The position numbers and the translations under genes are program-made. A stretch of 64,000 nucleotides of DNA from JACNKV01 sp964422145 (GTDB taxonomy: Bacteria; Fidelibacterota; Marinisomatia; Marinisomatales; JACNKV01): the NCBI GenBank assembly GCA_964422145.1, contig CAYQZV010000005.1:1-64000 (forward strand), written 5' to 3'. The notes under the pieces are model-generated. The model saw nothing but the letters and a program-made list of their open reading frames with translations. It did not search any database and had not been told where the DNA came from. The first letter of the stretch is position 1, and each line of letters starts with the position of its first letter. Shown piece by piece: positions 26,744-36,596 of this stretch.

Positions 26744-28048
26744 CTATTCTCCTAATGTTAATCGATAAGTTTTAATTGTTTTCCCAGATAAAACGGTAAT
26801 TTCTTCGCCATTTTCAGAAACTGACAGTTGTGAAGCAGTGTTCATAAGCTTCCTATCAAACTCATCAATTTTTATTCGAGCCAACGGTCTTTTTGTAGTT
26901 CCATCTAGTGGGTAAACTCCAACATATACACCCACAGTATTAACATCAATTACTTTATAGAATAAAACATAAATCAGTTGTTTATCATTAGAATATCGCA
27001 CACTCTTTATGGGATGCCCTCCCCCAAATACAAATCGATTTATTGTTTCCCCTGATAAAAGGTCATATACAAAAACTTTTGAATGGTTTCTAGATGAGCA
27101 TATCAAATACCTATCATCCAATGTTATTAGACTAAAAGTTGAACTGCAATAAATCAAACAATCAACGCCATCAAATATGTTAACTGTCTTGCCGGTTCGA
27201 TTTACAATTTCTAAACTTTGTTTACCATTGGGTTTGACAAAATGAATAACAAAATAATTACCTGAAGGGGATGGTAGCATATTAATTTCTTCTGAAATTC
27301 GGCGTTCCCAAAGAAGGTTATTATCTTTGTCAATTGCACCAATCAAGTTTAGTCCTTCTCGTTTTTTATTCTCTATTTTCCCGTGTAAAATAATATCTTG
27401 TGTTAAATGATTATAAAATGTATTTCCAAAACCCCACTCACTTAACTCGGGTATATCCGAAACAATTATTTTGTGTTGATCTGAATTGGGATACAACCCT
27501 ATAGTTTTTCTATTTGAATCATATGATAAAAACCGCCCATCTTTGTTTGGTTCGCCGACAATGCTGAATCCCTTTGGCAAGGGAGAGTATTCGCGAATAG
27601 TATTACCATACAAATCCATAACTTCATAATGTAACCTCCATTGATCCCATCCATAACTAGCATTGTAATACATTACACTATCATCTGATATTATTTTTTC
27701 ATGAGTCCATTTAAAAATCGTTTTTGTATTGTTATTTATATTGAAATACTCTCTTTCATCGCCGACATGAAACTGTTTGTCCTGATTATCTTCGTGATCT
27801 ATTATATACTGTCCTAACTCTGTATTATATACTTTAGTATTTGAGTGTTTATCATTGAACCGAATGAATTCTTCCCAAATAATCGGTTCCCCGGCATGAG
27901 TTTTGGTTGGATATGAGTAAGCCATAGCTGTTACATTCTCAGGGTGAGAATATTCATTAATCAATTCCCAATTTCCAATATCCCGTAGTCCTTGTGAGGA
28001 TAGTATTGTAAAAATGCTTAAAAACGGAATCAATTTTCTAATTAACAT
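26744..28048 (-). CDS. Secreted beta-propeller protein (unknown function)
   Basis: The 434-residue protein starts at ATG 28048 after AGGAG; an in-frame ATG 30 bases upstream lacks a ribosome site. A signal peptide (MLIRKLIPFLSIFTILSSQG) is followed by propeller-like repeats (N-N-L-L-W-E-R-R-I, G-N-Y-F-V-I-H-F, D-D-R-Y-L-I-C-S-S, K-V-F-V-Y-D-L-L-S-G). It has weak similarity in style to the gene downstream (same blade motifs) but a different N-terminus. It is separated from its downstream neighbour by two bases, suggesting co-transcription. Confidence 0.68.
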   Translation of the reverse strand: MLIRKLIPFLSIFTILSSQGLRDIGNWELINEYSHPENVTAMAYSYPTKTHAGEPIIWEEFIRFNDKHSNTKVYNTELGQYIIDHEDNQDKQFHVGDEREYFNINNNTKTIFKWTHEKIISDDSVMYYNASYGWDQWRLHYEVMDLYGNTIREYSPLPKGFSIVGEPNKDGRFLSYDSNRKTIGLYPNSDQHKIIVSDIPELSEWGFGNTFYNHLTQDIILHGKIENKKREGLNLIGAIDKDNNLLWERRISEEINMLPSPSGNYFVIHFVKPNGKQSLEIVNRTGKTVNIFDGVDCLIYCSSTFSLITLDDRYLICSSRNHSKVFVYDLLSGETINRFVFGGGHPIKSVRYSNDKQLIYVLFYKVIDVNTVGVYVGVYPLDGTTKRPLARIKIDEFDRKLMNTASQLSVSENGEEITVLSGKTIKTYRLTLGE

Positions 28049-28058
28049 AATATTTCTC

Positions 28059-28328
28059 CTATTTTGCTGTTTCAACAATTTCTATTTGCCATTTCAATGA
28101 ATGGTCAGAGTTGTAATATTCTAAACTATTATTATCAAGACCCTTTAAAACAACAACATACTCACCTGTCGAATTAGCCATTTTTATATTGAGTATCTTA
28201 CTTGAGAATGTATGTTCCTTTTCTATATGATAATAATCAAATAGATCAGATGTATTGTCTTCCCCAATTAAAATGCTGTAGAAAAACAGCAATATGGTAA
28301 ATAATAAATCTCTAAGCAATCTTAGCAT
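28059..28328 (-). pseudogene. Truncated paralogue of the propeller gene at 25503-26741
   Basis: The 89-residue frame (ATG 28328; a GTG at 28355 is also possible) encodes a signal peptide and one domain start: YSILIGEDN, then D-Y-Y-H-I-E-K-E-H-T-F-S-S-K-I-L-N and E-Y-V-V-V, matching the neighbour almost residue for residue, including nearly identical DNA at 28189-28240 and 26605-26655. It stops after the first blade, so it is probably the remnant of a tandem duplication, though a small secreted protein cannot be excluded. Confidence 0.65.
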
Positions 28329-28452
28329 AGCAAAACCCCAATACGATGTCTTCACTATTCCTATTCTCGATAAAACAGGAAGTCATGAGTTAATGTAACG
28401 AAAAAAAGTAAGACATTTCTCATTTAAAACCTAATCAAAACCAAAGAACGGG

Positions 28453-29139
28453 TCAGGTTCGGTTGATCACCTTTAACGCTTCTCGTTGACTCAGCGGTTT
28501 TAATGGATGCTTGTTCACAAAAGTGATCACGGTATCGGCATCCGTTTTTGAATATTCCCGCAGTGCCCAGCCGATGGCTTTCTGAATAAAAAACTCGTTT
28601 GAATGCGACAACGCGTTGATCGTCTGAAACAGAAGCGGAACGTCGGTATCGTTTTTATACTTTAGCTGAAATAAAATACAAACCCGCTGAAGCCACATAT
28701 TGTCAGAAGCCATCCAATCACGATGCAAGTCGGCAATCTCATCCGGGTAGTGTTTCAAATGCATCCCGACAATCCGCGTTGCCAGCCAGTCCACCGTATC
28801 CCACCATGATTTGGTTGTGATCAAAAATCGAAACAGATCGGTATCGCGAATCTGCTGCTTTTTCACCACATGCTCTAAAAGGTCCAATCCGAAATAATGG
28901 AGTTCCCGCTGGGGCTGATCCCATAACAGTTTGACCAGCTCAGGGATATCAGAGGCATCCGGGCGGCCGTAATCCATAATGATCGATCGGGTAACAGATT
29001 TTCGCTCAGGTGTTTTGACCCCGAAGAATTTCACTTTGTGCTTCATGTATCGTTCCATCGGAACGGCATTCGCAGGATTCGCATGGATGGAAAATCGCTC
29101 AATCACATGGCCTAGATAAATGTGGATTGAATTCGGCAT
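28453..29139 (-). CDS. DNA alkylation repair protein (AlkD-like HEAT-repeat)
   Basis: The 228-residue protein is all-helical and shows AlkD family motifs: F-F-G-V-K-T-P-E-R, Q-R-E-L-H-Y-F-G-L-D-L-L, S-W-W-D-T-V-D-W-L-A and F-F-I-Q-K-A-I-G-W-A-L-R-E-Y-S-K-T. AlkD glycosylases remove 3-methyl/7-methyl purines without base flipping; the W-W-D-T-V-D residues line the DNA-binding cleft. It is the last gene of a seven-gene run and begins three bases after yjbQ with AGAGGA upstream. Confidence 0.9.
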   Translation of the reverse strand: MPNSIHIYLGHVIERFSIHANPANAVPMERYMKHKVKFFGVKTPERKSVTRSIIMDYGRPDASDIPELVKLLWDQPQRELHYFGLDLLEHVVKKQQIRDTDLFRFLITTKSWWDTVDWLATRIVGMHLKHYPDEIADLHRDWMASDNMWLQRVCILFQLKYKNDTDVPLLFQTINALSHSNEFFIQKAIGWALREYSKTDADTVITFVNKHPLKPLSQREALKVINRT

Positions 29140-29141
29140 AA

Positions 29142-29543
29142 TTAGTCCTCTTTGATGATTTTCACAAAGACTTTCCGAGACCGCGGACCGTCAAAGTCAC
29201 AGAGAAAAATCCCCTGCCAAACGCCGAGCATCATACTGCCGTCTTCAATAATGATCGTTTCAGATGATCCGATCATCGCCGTTTTGATGTGACTGTCTGA
29301 ATTCCCTTCAAGGTGCCGAAATTCAGGTTTGTGCGCAGGGACGAGTTCCTCCAGCTGACCTTTGATATCATGAACCACATCCGGGTCGGCGTGTTCATTG
29401 ATCATAACGCCGCACGTCGTATGCGGAACAAATACGGTAATAAGTCCGCTTTGAATCCCGGATTCACTCACGAGTTTTCGAACGCCGGCGGTGATGTCGA
29501 TCATATCAACACGCCCTTGAGTTCTGACGGTAAACTGATTCAT
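29142..29543 (-). CDS. YjbQ/UPF0047 family protein
   Basis: Start 29543 is chosen by TTTGGAGGACTAAC upstream; the longer frame overlaps the neighbouring gene. The 133-residue protein has the family motifs V-P-H-T-T-C-G-V-M-I-N-E, D-S-H-I-K-T-A-M-I-G-S-S-E and L-G-V-W-Q-G-I-F-L-C-D-F-D-G-P-R, including metal-binding histidines. A secondary thiamine-phosphate synthase activity has been reported for family members; the main role is not known. Confidence 0.88.
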   Translation of the reverse strand: MNQFTVRTQGRVDMIDITAGVRKLVSESGIQSGLITVFVPHTTCGVMINEHADPDVVHDIKGQLEELVPAHKPEFRHLEGNSDSHIKTAMIGSSETIIIEDGSMMLGVWQGIFLCDFDGPRSRKVFVKIIKED

Positions 29544-29544
29544 G

Positions 29545-30003
29545 TTAGTCCTCCAAAAGTGATTTTTCCAAAACGATACGTGATTCGTTCGGTTGAGGGT
29601 TTGGGATGCGATCGATAATGACAAAATTCCGTTTCAGCGAAAACGTCAGCATCGTTTTATGTTTCGATCGGGTTTTTAGTCGAATTCGTTTATACCCCTG
29701 TTTTTTCGCCCAATTTTCCTGATAATCGGCGAGCAGCAAGGCAATGCCAAATTGACGATAATCGGGAAGTACACCGCCCATCCACGTATAAAACGAACCA
29801 TCATTGTTCCGTTCATAGCCGATCTTAAATCCGACAGGTTTAGAGCCGTCGTAAGCGGTTAAAATTAGATGTGGCGTACTGGAAAGGCGTTTGTGATACT
29901 CAGTGATCTGATACGGGTTGTCGAACTCGGGAATCTCCATTGAGACGGTTACAGCATCATCCAGCTGCTTCTCTTTAATCCGAAACCTGTTCGACGGAAT
30001 CAT
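29545..30003 (-). CDS. GNAT-family N-acetyltransferase
   Basis: The 152-residue protein has the acetyl-CoA-binding motif A at V-L-P-D-Y-R-Q-F-G-I-A-L-L-L, followed by Q-E-N-W-A-K-K-Q-G-Y-K-R-I. The preceding strands (L-I-L-T-A-Y-D-G-S-K-P-V-G-F-K-I-G-Y) fit the fold. The usual Q/RxxGxG/A loop reads R-Q-F-G-I-A. The substrate is unknown. It is spaced one base from yjbQ and two from the upstream secreted protein gene. Confidence 0.78.
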   Translation of the reverse strand: MIPSNRFRIKEKQLDDAVTVSMEIPEFDNPYQITEYHKRLSSTPHLILTAYDGSKPVGFKIGYERNNDGSFYTWMGGVLPDYRQFGIALLLADYQENWAKKQGYKRIRLKTRSKHKTMLTFSLKRNFVIIDRIPNPQPNESRIVLEKSLLED

Positions 30004-30005
30004 GA

Positions 30006-31259
30006 TCAGGTTTTGCGTTCCTTTTTCTTGGCGGCCGGGAAAAGGATATTATTGAGGATGAGTCGATATCCGGGTGAGTTTCGGTGCAGGGATAAATCCG
30101 TCGGCGGGTCTCCGACAAAGTGCTGATAATCTTCCGGATCATGTCCGCCGAGAAAGGCGAAAGAGCCTTTACCGAAATTCCCGTGAATGTATTTAACTTG
30201 ATCGGATGCGGGATCTTCTCCCATAATCACGATATGTTTTTTGATCTTCGATTTGTGATATCCGGTGGTTTGCCCCATGAATCCTTTCACCACGCCGACG
30301 TGATTTTGCGTCAGCATCGTCGGAACAGGGTCGTATTTAGCGGAGAATTCGAATAAACTGAAGTAATCGGCTTCCGCACCATGCGTCACCGGATTATTGC
30401 TTGGCGGAAAGTCGATATCCGAATATTCATACACCATCGGATCAATGATGATATTAAAATCGGTGAACGCAAAGGTTTTCGAATAATCTAATTTGTTTTG
30501 GAGTTCCGGAGAGGTAGGTGATCCGTCAAACACGTGATGAGCACCGTCCAGTCCCTCTTCGGCAAGGGCAATGTCGTAGGAATCCGTTGCCGAGCACATC
30601 GCAAATAAGAATCCGCCTTGCCCGACGTAGTTTTTAATGAGCTGTGCCACCGCTTTCTTTTCTTCATGCACGGATGGAAATCCGAGTTCCATCGCCATTT
30701 GTTCGAACTCAAGTTTCTGCTGAATATACCAGGCCGCATTGCGATAATTGCGGTAAAACTTTCCGTACTGACCGGTAAAATCCTCATGGTGTAAATGGAG
30801 CCAATCAATGTCTTCAAATCCGTTCATGAACAATTCCGGATCCCAAACGGTTGTGTAAGGCACTTCGGCATACGTCAACGCGAGGGTGACGGCATCATCC
30901 CAGGGCTGCTTGCCCGGCGGCGTGTAAATGGCGACTTTTGGCGCTTTTTCAAGGATGACAATTTCCATATTGTTTTGAGAAATGGTTTCGTAGATCGGCA
31001 TCACCTGAGCATCGTGAACGGTTTCCATCGAAATCCCGCGAATAAGGCACTGCTGCGCGATGAACGGATAAGCGTCCACCAGAAACGACCCGCCTCGGTA
31101 ATTGAGGAGCCACTCCACATTCACATTTTTTGTGAGAATGTAATAGGTTAATCCGTACGCCTTTAAATGGTCGTTCTGCGATTGATCCATCGGGATGAGG
31201 ATCTTCTCACCGAACACAACATAGAAGCAGCATAAAACGGCAGTGATTAATTTTTTCAT
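30006..31259 (-). CDS. Secreted amidotransferase-like (ThuA/GATase-like) protein
   Basis: The 417-residue protein begins with a signal peptide (MKKLITAVLCCFYVVFG) and then a Rossmann-like domain with K-V-A-I-Y-T-P-P-G near residue 108, a nucleophile-elbow-like segment F-L-F-A-M-C-S-A-T-D-S and a late G-G-H-D-P-E-D-Y, which recall class I glutamine amidotransferase/ThuA folds. I recall similar proteins being labelled asparagine synthetase B in database entries; the sequence does not support that activity. It overlaps the TPR gene by four bases and belongs to the DUF4159/DUF4175 operon. Function unknown. Confidence 0.6.
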   Translation of the reverse strand: MKKLITAVLCCFYVVFGEKILIPMDQSQNDHLKAYGLTYYILTKNVNVEWLLNYRGGSFLVDAYPFIAQQCLIRGISMETVHDAQVMPIYETISQNNMEIVILEKAPKVAIYTPPGKQPWDDAVTLALTYAEVPYTTVWDPELFMNGFEDIDWLHLHHEDFTGQYGKFYRNYRNAAWYIQQKLEFEQMAMELGFPSVHEEKKAVAQLIKNYVGQGGFLFAMCSATDSYDIALAEEGLDGAHHVFDGSPTSPELQNKLDYSKTFAFTDFNIIIDPMVYEYSDIDFPPSNNPVTHGAEADYFSLFEFSAKYDPVPTMLTQNHVGVVKGFMGQTTGYHKSKIKKHIVIMGEDPASDQVKYIHGNFGKGSFAFLGGHDPEDYQHFVGDPPTDLSLHRNSPGYRLILNNILFPAAKKKERKT

Positions 31260-33130
31260 GGATGCGTGTCCTTCATCAAATGTCTCATATGATACCGAAC
31301 CGGTTCAGCCAGCAAAGAGAGCGGATAATCTTCCAAAACCACCTGATAAAAATCCATAGCCAGTTCCGGGTTGTTCATTAAGTTTTCGATCACCACGCCT
31401 TGAAGCGTCCAGCCGTAGTCCGCTAATTCGGTACTCGTTAATTGCTCGGCGAGATCCAATGCGTGAGTGGTTTGCCGAAACAGCTGCCGAACGAGCGCTT
31501 CTCTGAGGATGGATAACGGAATAATGGTCGCTCCGTCAAATTCAGTCCGGATGCTTTTCAGAGTTTCAAGTGCTTCGGTGAGTTTATTTTGCACCAACTG
31601 ATTCTCAGCCAAAACAAATCGCTGGAAAGCTGATTTATCCAAAAGCGATCCGTTGAAATAATGCTGCTGAAGCAAATCTTGGACTTCCATCAGATCATTA
31701 AACAGCACATGCTTCGGCGGGATGGCGGTCAAAGCTTCGGTAATCAGCGTTTGTGTGGTGTCCAACTCACCCATTAAGAAGTAACCTTGAATAATCTTGA
31801 GTTGTCTGTTCTGGTCAGTGCCTGGGACGGAATTCAGATAATCAATCGCCGCCGGGGTGTTGCCTTTCGTCATATAAATATCTGCAAGCCGCAGATGGAT
31901 TTGATTTCGTTGGGCGGTATTCCGTCGGAATCTTAACGCCTTTCGAAACGACTGTTCTGCACCGTCATAATCTTGAGTGATACGATATTTTATTTCTCCG
32001 ATCCTGAAATATGCCGTACTTGAAAAAGAAGATGAGGGTAGTGTTACCAGCACAGAGTCATACATGTGAAATGTTGTTTGCAACAGGGATGACGATAAAG
32101 CGGTGGTTCGTAAAAAATCCTGTTTGAACAGCACATTATCGGGGAAAAATGCGACGAGAGATTCCGTCGAATTCTGCGGAAGGATCTGGTCTTCAAATGT
32201 TTGTCCCAACCCTAATAATGCCTGTCCTTTGAGTTTGGTGTGTAAGAGAGTAGGCGGAGCTTTCATTACATGACGGTAGGCATTTAATGAGAGAGCATAC
32301 TGATGTTCGCGCCGGAGATTATCTGCAAACGACAGCCAGCGGGAAACATCGTTTTCGGTGGTTAATCCTTGAAGAAGATGCTCTTGATACGCTTTGTCAT
32401 AATCCCCGATCTTGAAGTACAGTGAACTGAGGATCACATCCAAATCAGACGGTTTGTCTTGAGCTTCTTTGAGGGTCGTAATGATGACATTGTGACTGTC
32501 TTCAGAATCGCTGAGTCTGAGAATTCTGTCAGTGACGATTTTGATTCTCTTCTGATTTTGATCGGCATATTTGAGATACTCTTCCACTGCGCCTTTGTAG
32601 TTTTTCCGCGCGGAATAATAATGGGCTAATTCCAGGGATAAAAGAGTCGGATTGTTGAACTGCGTTCGTCCCTGTTGAACCAGTGAGATCATTTCATCTT
32701 CCTGCGAGTATCGACTGAGACTGTGAAAAAGAACAGTATAAGCAGTGGGATTGGTGCTGAAATTTTGGGCAAACTCACGCCAGATCGCCAAGGCAGTTTC
32801 GAGATCGTTCTGAATATAATACGCTTCCGCCAATTCCACATGCGACTGAAGATCATTCGGAAACAAGACCAATTGATTTTGAATGAGAGAGACTAACTTG
32901 TCGTAGGATTGTTCCTGTTTGTACAGTGTTTTTAATTTTCGAAACGCGATTGTATTTTTTGAGTGACGGCGAAGGACATCTTCGTAAATAGCAATAGCGC
33001 CAGCGATGTCGCCGCGTCGTTCAAGCATTTCAGCGGTTTTTACTGAATGGGTAGACCGTATGATCTCCAGAGATTTACTCGGCTGAGCCGATAAACCGGC
33101 ACAAAGCAGCAGGATCATCCACTTATTCAT
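31256..33130 (-). CDS. Secreted tetratricopeptide-repeat protein
   Basis: Start 33130 (after GGAGGG) overlaps the stop of the DUF4175 gene; the longer frame extends into that gene. The 624-residue product has a signal peptide (MNKWMILLLCAGLSA) and TPR units across most of its length, e.g. A-I-A-I-Y-E-D-V-L-R-R-H, A-L-A-I-W-R-E-F, A-E-Q-S-F-R-K-A-L, and D-F-Y-Q-V-V-L-E-D-Y-P near the end. Such proteins are scaffolds; partners here are presumably the neighbouring DUF4175 membrane protein and the secreted amidotransferase-like protein. Confidence 0.78.
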   Translation of the reverse strand: MNKWMILLLCAGLSAQPSKSLEIIRSTHSVKTAEMLERRGDIAGAIAIYEDVLRRHSKNTIAFRKLKTLYKQEQSYDKLVSLIQNQLVLFPNDLQSHVELAEAYYIQNDLETALAIWREFAQNFSTNPTAYTVLFHSLSRYSQEDEMISLVQQGRTQFNNPTLLSLELAHYYSARKNYKGAVEEYLKYADQNQKRIKIVTDRILRLSDSEDSHNVIITTLKEAQDKPSDLDVILSSLYFKIGDYDKAYQEHLLQGLTTENDVSRWLSFADNLRREHQYALSLNAYRHVMKAPPTLLHTKLKGQALLGLGQTFEDQILPQNSTESLVAFFPDNVLFKQDFLRTTALSSSLLQTTFHMYDSVLVTLPSSSFSSTAYFRIGEIKYRITQDYDGAEQSFRKALRFRRNTAQRNQIHLRLADIYMTKGNTPAAIDYLNSVPGTDQNRQLKIIQGYFLMGELDTTQTLITEALTAIPPKHVLFNDLMEVQDLLQQHYFNGSLLDKSAFQRFVLAENQLVQNKLTEALETLKSIRTEFDGATIIPLSILREALVRQLFRQTTHALDLAEQLTSTELADYGWTLQGVVIENLMNNPELAMDFYQVVLEDYPLSLLAEPVRYHMRHLMKDTHP

Positions 33131-36100
33131 TAGACCCTCCGATGCCGGTTGTGTCCGTTTCAAATGATTCCGGTTCAAGCCCGGGGATATTTTCCTGCCC
33201 GAGCGCATTGAAATACCGTCTGATCATTGTTTGATAGTCTCTTGAATACCCGGCACCCATTGCGCGGTTGAGGGCTTCCATCGTTAAGCTTCGGCGCTGT
33301 CCCAGATCTCCGGGCAGTCCGGATGGACCTGTGAACAGATTTTCAGTCACAGCAGTTTTGGATTTTCTCTCCTCTTTTTTCCCGTGCTGGGTCATCGAGG
33401 TTTGACTGTCTAACATTCGAGAGAGGATCCGCTGCTGTCTTTCCTGAGTCCTTCGGGTAAATTGGTTTTGTTTCAGGTCTTTGATGACCTCTTCCATGTC
33501 TTTTGCCATACCGGAGAGGTCGCCCAATCCTTGGTTGCCGCCGGACTGTTGCATTTCCTCCATTAATTGCTGCAGTGATTTTTGAACCTGCTGCTGTCCG
33601 CTGAGCATTCTTTGCATCATGGATTGCTGCATGGATGAGCTCATTTGTCCCAACGCGAGCTGTAATCCCATGTTGTTCAATCCTTGCTGCTGACCGGACA
33701 TTTGCTGCATCGCTTGCAAGAACTGTTCTAAACCGCTGGCTGATCCGCCGCTTTGCATTTGCTGCATGGCGTTCAGAATGGATCGGGCTAATTCGTTTAA
33801 GCCTTCCATCGAATCTTGCTGTTTGGCTGATGATTGGCTTTTCTGCCGCTGAGATAAATGGGATGTGGATTCATCCATGAAAGTGGCGGTCACTCCGATC
33901 ATTCTTCCCATGGATGATGTCACGGCAAAGGTCTCTTGTGATAATGCAATCACCTTTCTCATGATCTGCGATAATTGATCTTTTAACCGCTGCTGCTGTT
34001 GAGCCATGTCATGAAAATGAGGAGAATTATACGGAAGTTTAGATGTGGCTACATTTAATGATTCCTGCTGTTTAGAGAGATGCAGGACGTCTCGCATGAT
34101 GGCTTGAAACTTGGCAGCCATTTCAGATGCTGTTTGCTGTTGAAACATATCTGCGATGGATTGAGCTGCTTCTTGCATCGCCTGTAAATTTTGCAGCGCA
34201 GAGCTGCAGGATTTCCGCGAACCGGACAGATTCTCACGTTTCAGCTGATCCATCGTTTCTTCTAAATCTGATTCCGTGTTTTCAGCCAGATCGGATGACG
34301 AAAGGTCTTTCATATCCTCAGCAGACGGCGGATGAAATTCTTCCATTAAGGTTGAGACATCTTCCATGATATCGCGGATATGTTGAAATTCATCGGTATT
34401 TCGTTTTTCTTCCTGTTGGAACCGGGCAAAGGTTGACGGATCTGTATTTTCATCGGCTTGACCGACTTTTTCATCCAGGATATCTTGTTCTTTCACCAGC
34501 TGTTCTAATCGTTTATTGATCTCGTCAATTTGCTGCTCGGCTTGTATCCGTTTGAATATCTCAAGAAATCGATCCAACTGCTGTTCAATCTGATCCATAT
34601 TTTCAGCCATTTGTTCCATCGAACTGAGCAGATCGTCCATGTTCATATTTTCCAGCGCTTCTTCAATATCATCCATGTTGGTCAAAAGATCTTCAGAAAT
34701 AATTTCTTGCACCAGTTCCTGGAGTTCTTCCAATTTTTTCAACAACTCGGGTGAAAAGAGGTCGTGTTTTTCGATGTTCTCAGAGATCGCTTCCAGCGCT
34801 TCTGCGATCTTCTCAAATTCCGCCAATTCTTCTTTGGTGTTTTCGAGCATCTTTTTGATATCCTGTTGATGCTCCCATTCAATTTTTTCACTTTTCAGCA
34901 GATCATATTCAATCTCTTTCAAGTGTTCTTGAATAGCCTGGATATCGTCCAAATTCTCTTTTGATTCATCTATGATCGCTTGTTCTTCTTCTTCAGTAGA
35001 TTCAAACAGATCCGCCAGAGAGGGTAATCGTGCAATGAACGTTTCAGAGATCGACTTTTTCGGGCCGGATACATCATCATTGTCATACACTTCAAAATGG
35101 AAATGGACTTCATCTTCCGGCATCAATCCAAGATCGGATACATCCCACAATGTTTTGATGTCCTGTTTCAATTCATCGGGTGATAAATCCGGGATGGTGA
35201 AAATAGAAATGAACGGCTCAGCCTGAATGTAACTCGGGCGGCGAATTTCATATCCAACCTGAAGGTTTGAAAAGCCGAAATCATCCTCGACATCCAAATG
35301 GATCGGGATCAGCATATCATCGCCTAATTCCGTTGTTTTTTCAGGAAGAAGAACCTGCAGCGATGGATCAAGATCAGGGATGAGTTGGAGATGGAATGGG
35401 ATCGGATCGCGGTTTGAAATCTCGCGAAAGTCCAGTAAATGAACAGTAAAGACACCTTCGGTTTGGAAAAGGAAGCTGCCTTCAGCGCGTTTCCCTCGAA
35501 TCGAAAGCGGGATGGATTCGCCTTCAAGATCCAAATAACATTTTTTCAGTTTTCGATTACTGACCAACTGAACAACAACCGTGGATCCTTTTAATCCTTG
35601 AACATCTGCCTGATCACTGCTTTGTTTCGATGAAGGCAAGTCAGCATATGTTGGCGGAATAACCGTAATCGAAAATGCTTCCATTGTGGGTCTGTCTGTG
35701 ACCAAAACCCGATATTCAGGAGACACAATTTCATCCCATGCTTCCCAGAAATGTGTCGACGGGATGAAAGCTTCATACGCATAATCCTGATACATATCAT
35801 CGAGGAGAAATGTGTAGGTCCCGGAGGAATCCTTGGGCGACTGAAACTCCAGGTAAGACGGGAAGTCAGCATGGTCCTGAATGGGATTCAAAGCTGTCAG
35901 CCTAAGAAAAACGGAATCCGGTTCACCATCAACTGCTTGGATGGTGATCGTCGTTGATTCACCCCCGAGCAAATGAATATCCCCGGTTGTGCTTTTCAAG
36001 TGGAAGGGCGGCGGTATCGGAAAGTCAATGTGCGGATTCGCCCATCGGTTCATCGATTTCGTCGATGAATCCCAGGTGGATAGAATTGAAATTCCGAGAA

Positions 36101-36596
36101 CAATCAGAATGAGTAGTGTGATTTTCTTCCATCGCAGAATCGCTGAGTTTGGGAAAACGGTTTTTAGGTCAAGAGAAGCCAACTGGTGGTGGATTTTATC
36201 CACGTAAGATTGACTTAACTCAACCGAGTCACTGTCATCCATAGCCCTCTCCAGCTGGAGTGCGTTGATGACAACATCCTCTTTTTTAAAGGCTAATCCG
36301 CCTATTTTACGTGCAAGGGATGACCAACGGTAGCGCTGAACCCGATTCGCAAAGGCGAAGAACAGGAGAATGAAAAATACCAGAACGATTCCGAGGATCA
36401 AGGCGAGTCCTGTGTAAACCAAAACAGTTCGGGCCGCTGAAGATAAATAGAACACCGATTCGGTCATCAATCCGACTAAAAAGACGGCTAAACTCACGGC
36501 GTAAACCATCCAGAAACCGGTGATAAAATCGGATTTGATTGCGGAAATACGGACCTGCTTTAATAAGGTTTCGATACGTTTATTGTGTGAGTGCAT
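33123..36596 (-). CDS. DUF4175-type membrane protein with long coiled coil
   Basis: The 1157-residue protein has transmembrane segments at about residues 25-47, 55-85 and 152-170, then a large extracytoplasmic beta-rich region (about 180-520), a coiled-coil acidic region (about 530-770) and a Gln/Met-rich helical region (about 870-1060) with many Q-Q-M repeats, ending near F-N-A-L-G-Q-E-N-I-P-G. This is the DUF4175 architecture usually encoded with DUF4159, MoxR ATPase and DUF58/VWA genes; those last are not within this window. It overlaps the DUF4159 gene by 17 bases. Function unknown. Confidence 0.78.
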   Translation of the reverse strand: MHSHNKRIETLLKQVRISAIKSDFITGFWMVYAVSLAVFLVGLMTESVFYLSSAARTVLVYTGLALILGIVLVFFILLFFAFANRVQRYRWSSLARKIGGLAFKKEDVVINALQLERAMDDSDSVELSQSYVDKIHHQLASLDLKTVFPNSAILRWKKITLLILIVLGISILSTWDSSTKSMNRWANPHIDFPIPPPFHLKSTTGDIHLLGGESTTITIQAVDGEPDSVFLRLTALNPIQDHADFPSYLEFQSPKDSSGTYTFLLDDMYQDYAYEAFIPSTHFWEAWDEIVSPEYRVLVTDRPTMEAFSITVIPPTYADLPSSKQSSDQADVQGLKGSTVVVQLVSNRKLKKCYLDLEGESIPLSIRGKRAEGSFLFQTEGVFTVHLLDFREISNRDPIPFHLQLIPDLDPSLQVLLPEKTTELGDDMLIPIHLDVEDDFGFSNLQVGYEIRRPSYIQAEPFISIFTIPDLSPDELKQDIKTLWDVSDLGLMPEDEVHFHFEVYDNDDVSGPKKSISETFIARLPSLADLFESTEEEEQAIIDESKENLDDIQAIQEHLKEIEYDLLKSEKIEWEHQQDIKKMLENTKEELAEFEKIAEALEAISENIEKHDLFSPELLKKLEELQELVQEIISEDLLTNMDDIEEALENMNMDDLLSSMEQMAENMDQIEQQLDRFLEIFKRIQAEQQIDEINKRLEQLVKEQDILDEKVGQADENTDPSTFARFQQEEKRNTDEFQHIRDIMEDVSTLMEEFHPPSAEDMKDLSSSDLAENTESDLEETMDQLKRENLSGSRKSCSSALQNLQAMQEAAQSIADMFQQQTASEMAAKFQAIMRDVLHLSKQQESLNVATSKLPYNSPHFHDMAQQQQRLKDQLSQIMRKVIALSQETFAVTSSMGRMIGVTATFMDESTSHLSQRQKSQSSAKQQDSMEGLNELARSILNAMQQMQSGGSASGLEQFLQAMQQMSGQQQGLNNMGLQLALGQMSSSMQQSMMQRMLSGQQQVQKSLQQLMEEMQQSGGNQGLGDLSGMAKDMEEVIKDLKQNQFTRRTQERQQRILSRMLDSQTSMTQHGKKEERKSKTAVTENLFTGPSGLPGDLGQRRSLTMEALNRAMGAGYSRDYQTMIRRYFNALGQENIPGLEPESFETDTTGIGGSNE

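Noticed and set aside
34530..34964. Phe/Ser-rich plus-strand frames
   Set aside because: They are antisense to the acidic coiled coil of the DUF4175 gene and share its codon periodicity.
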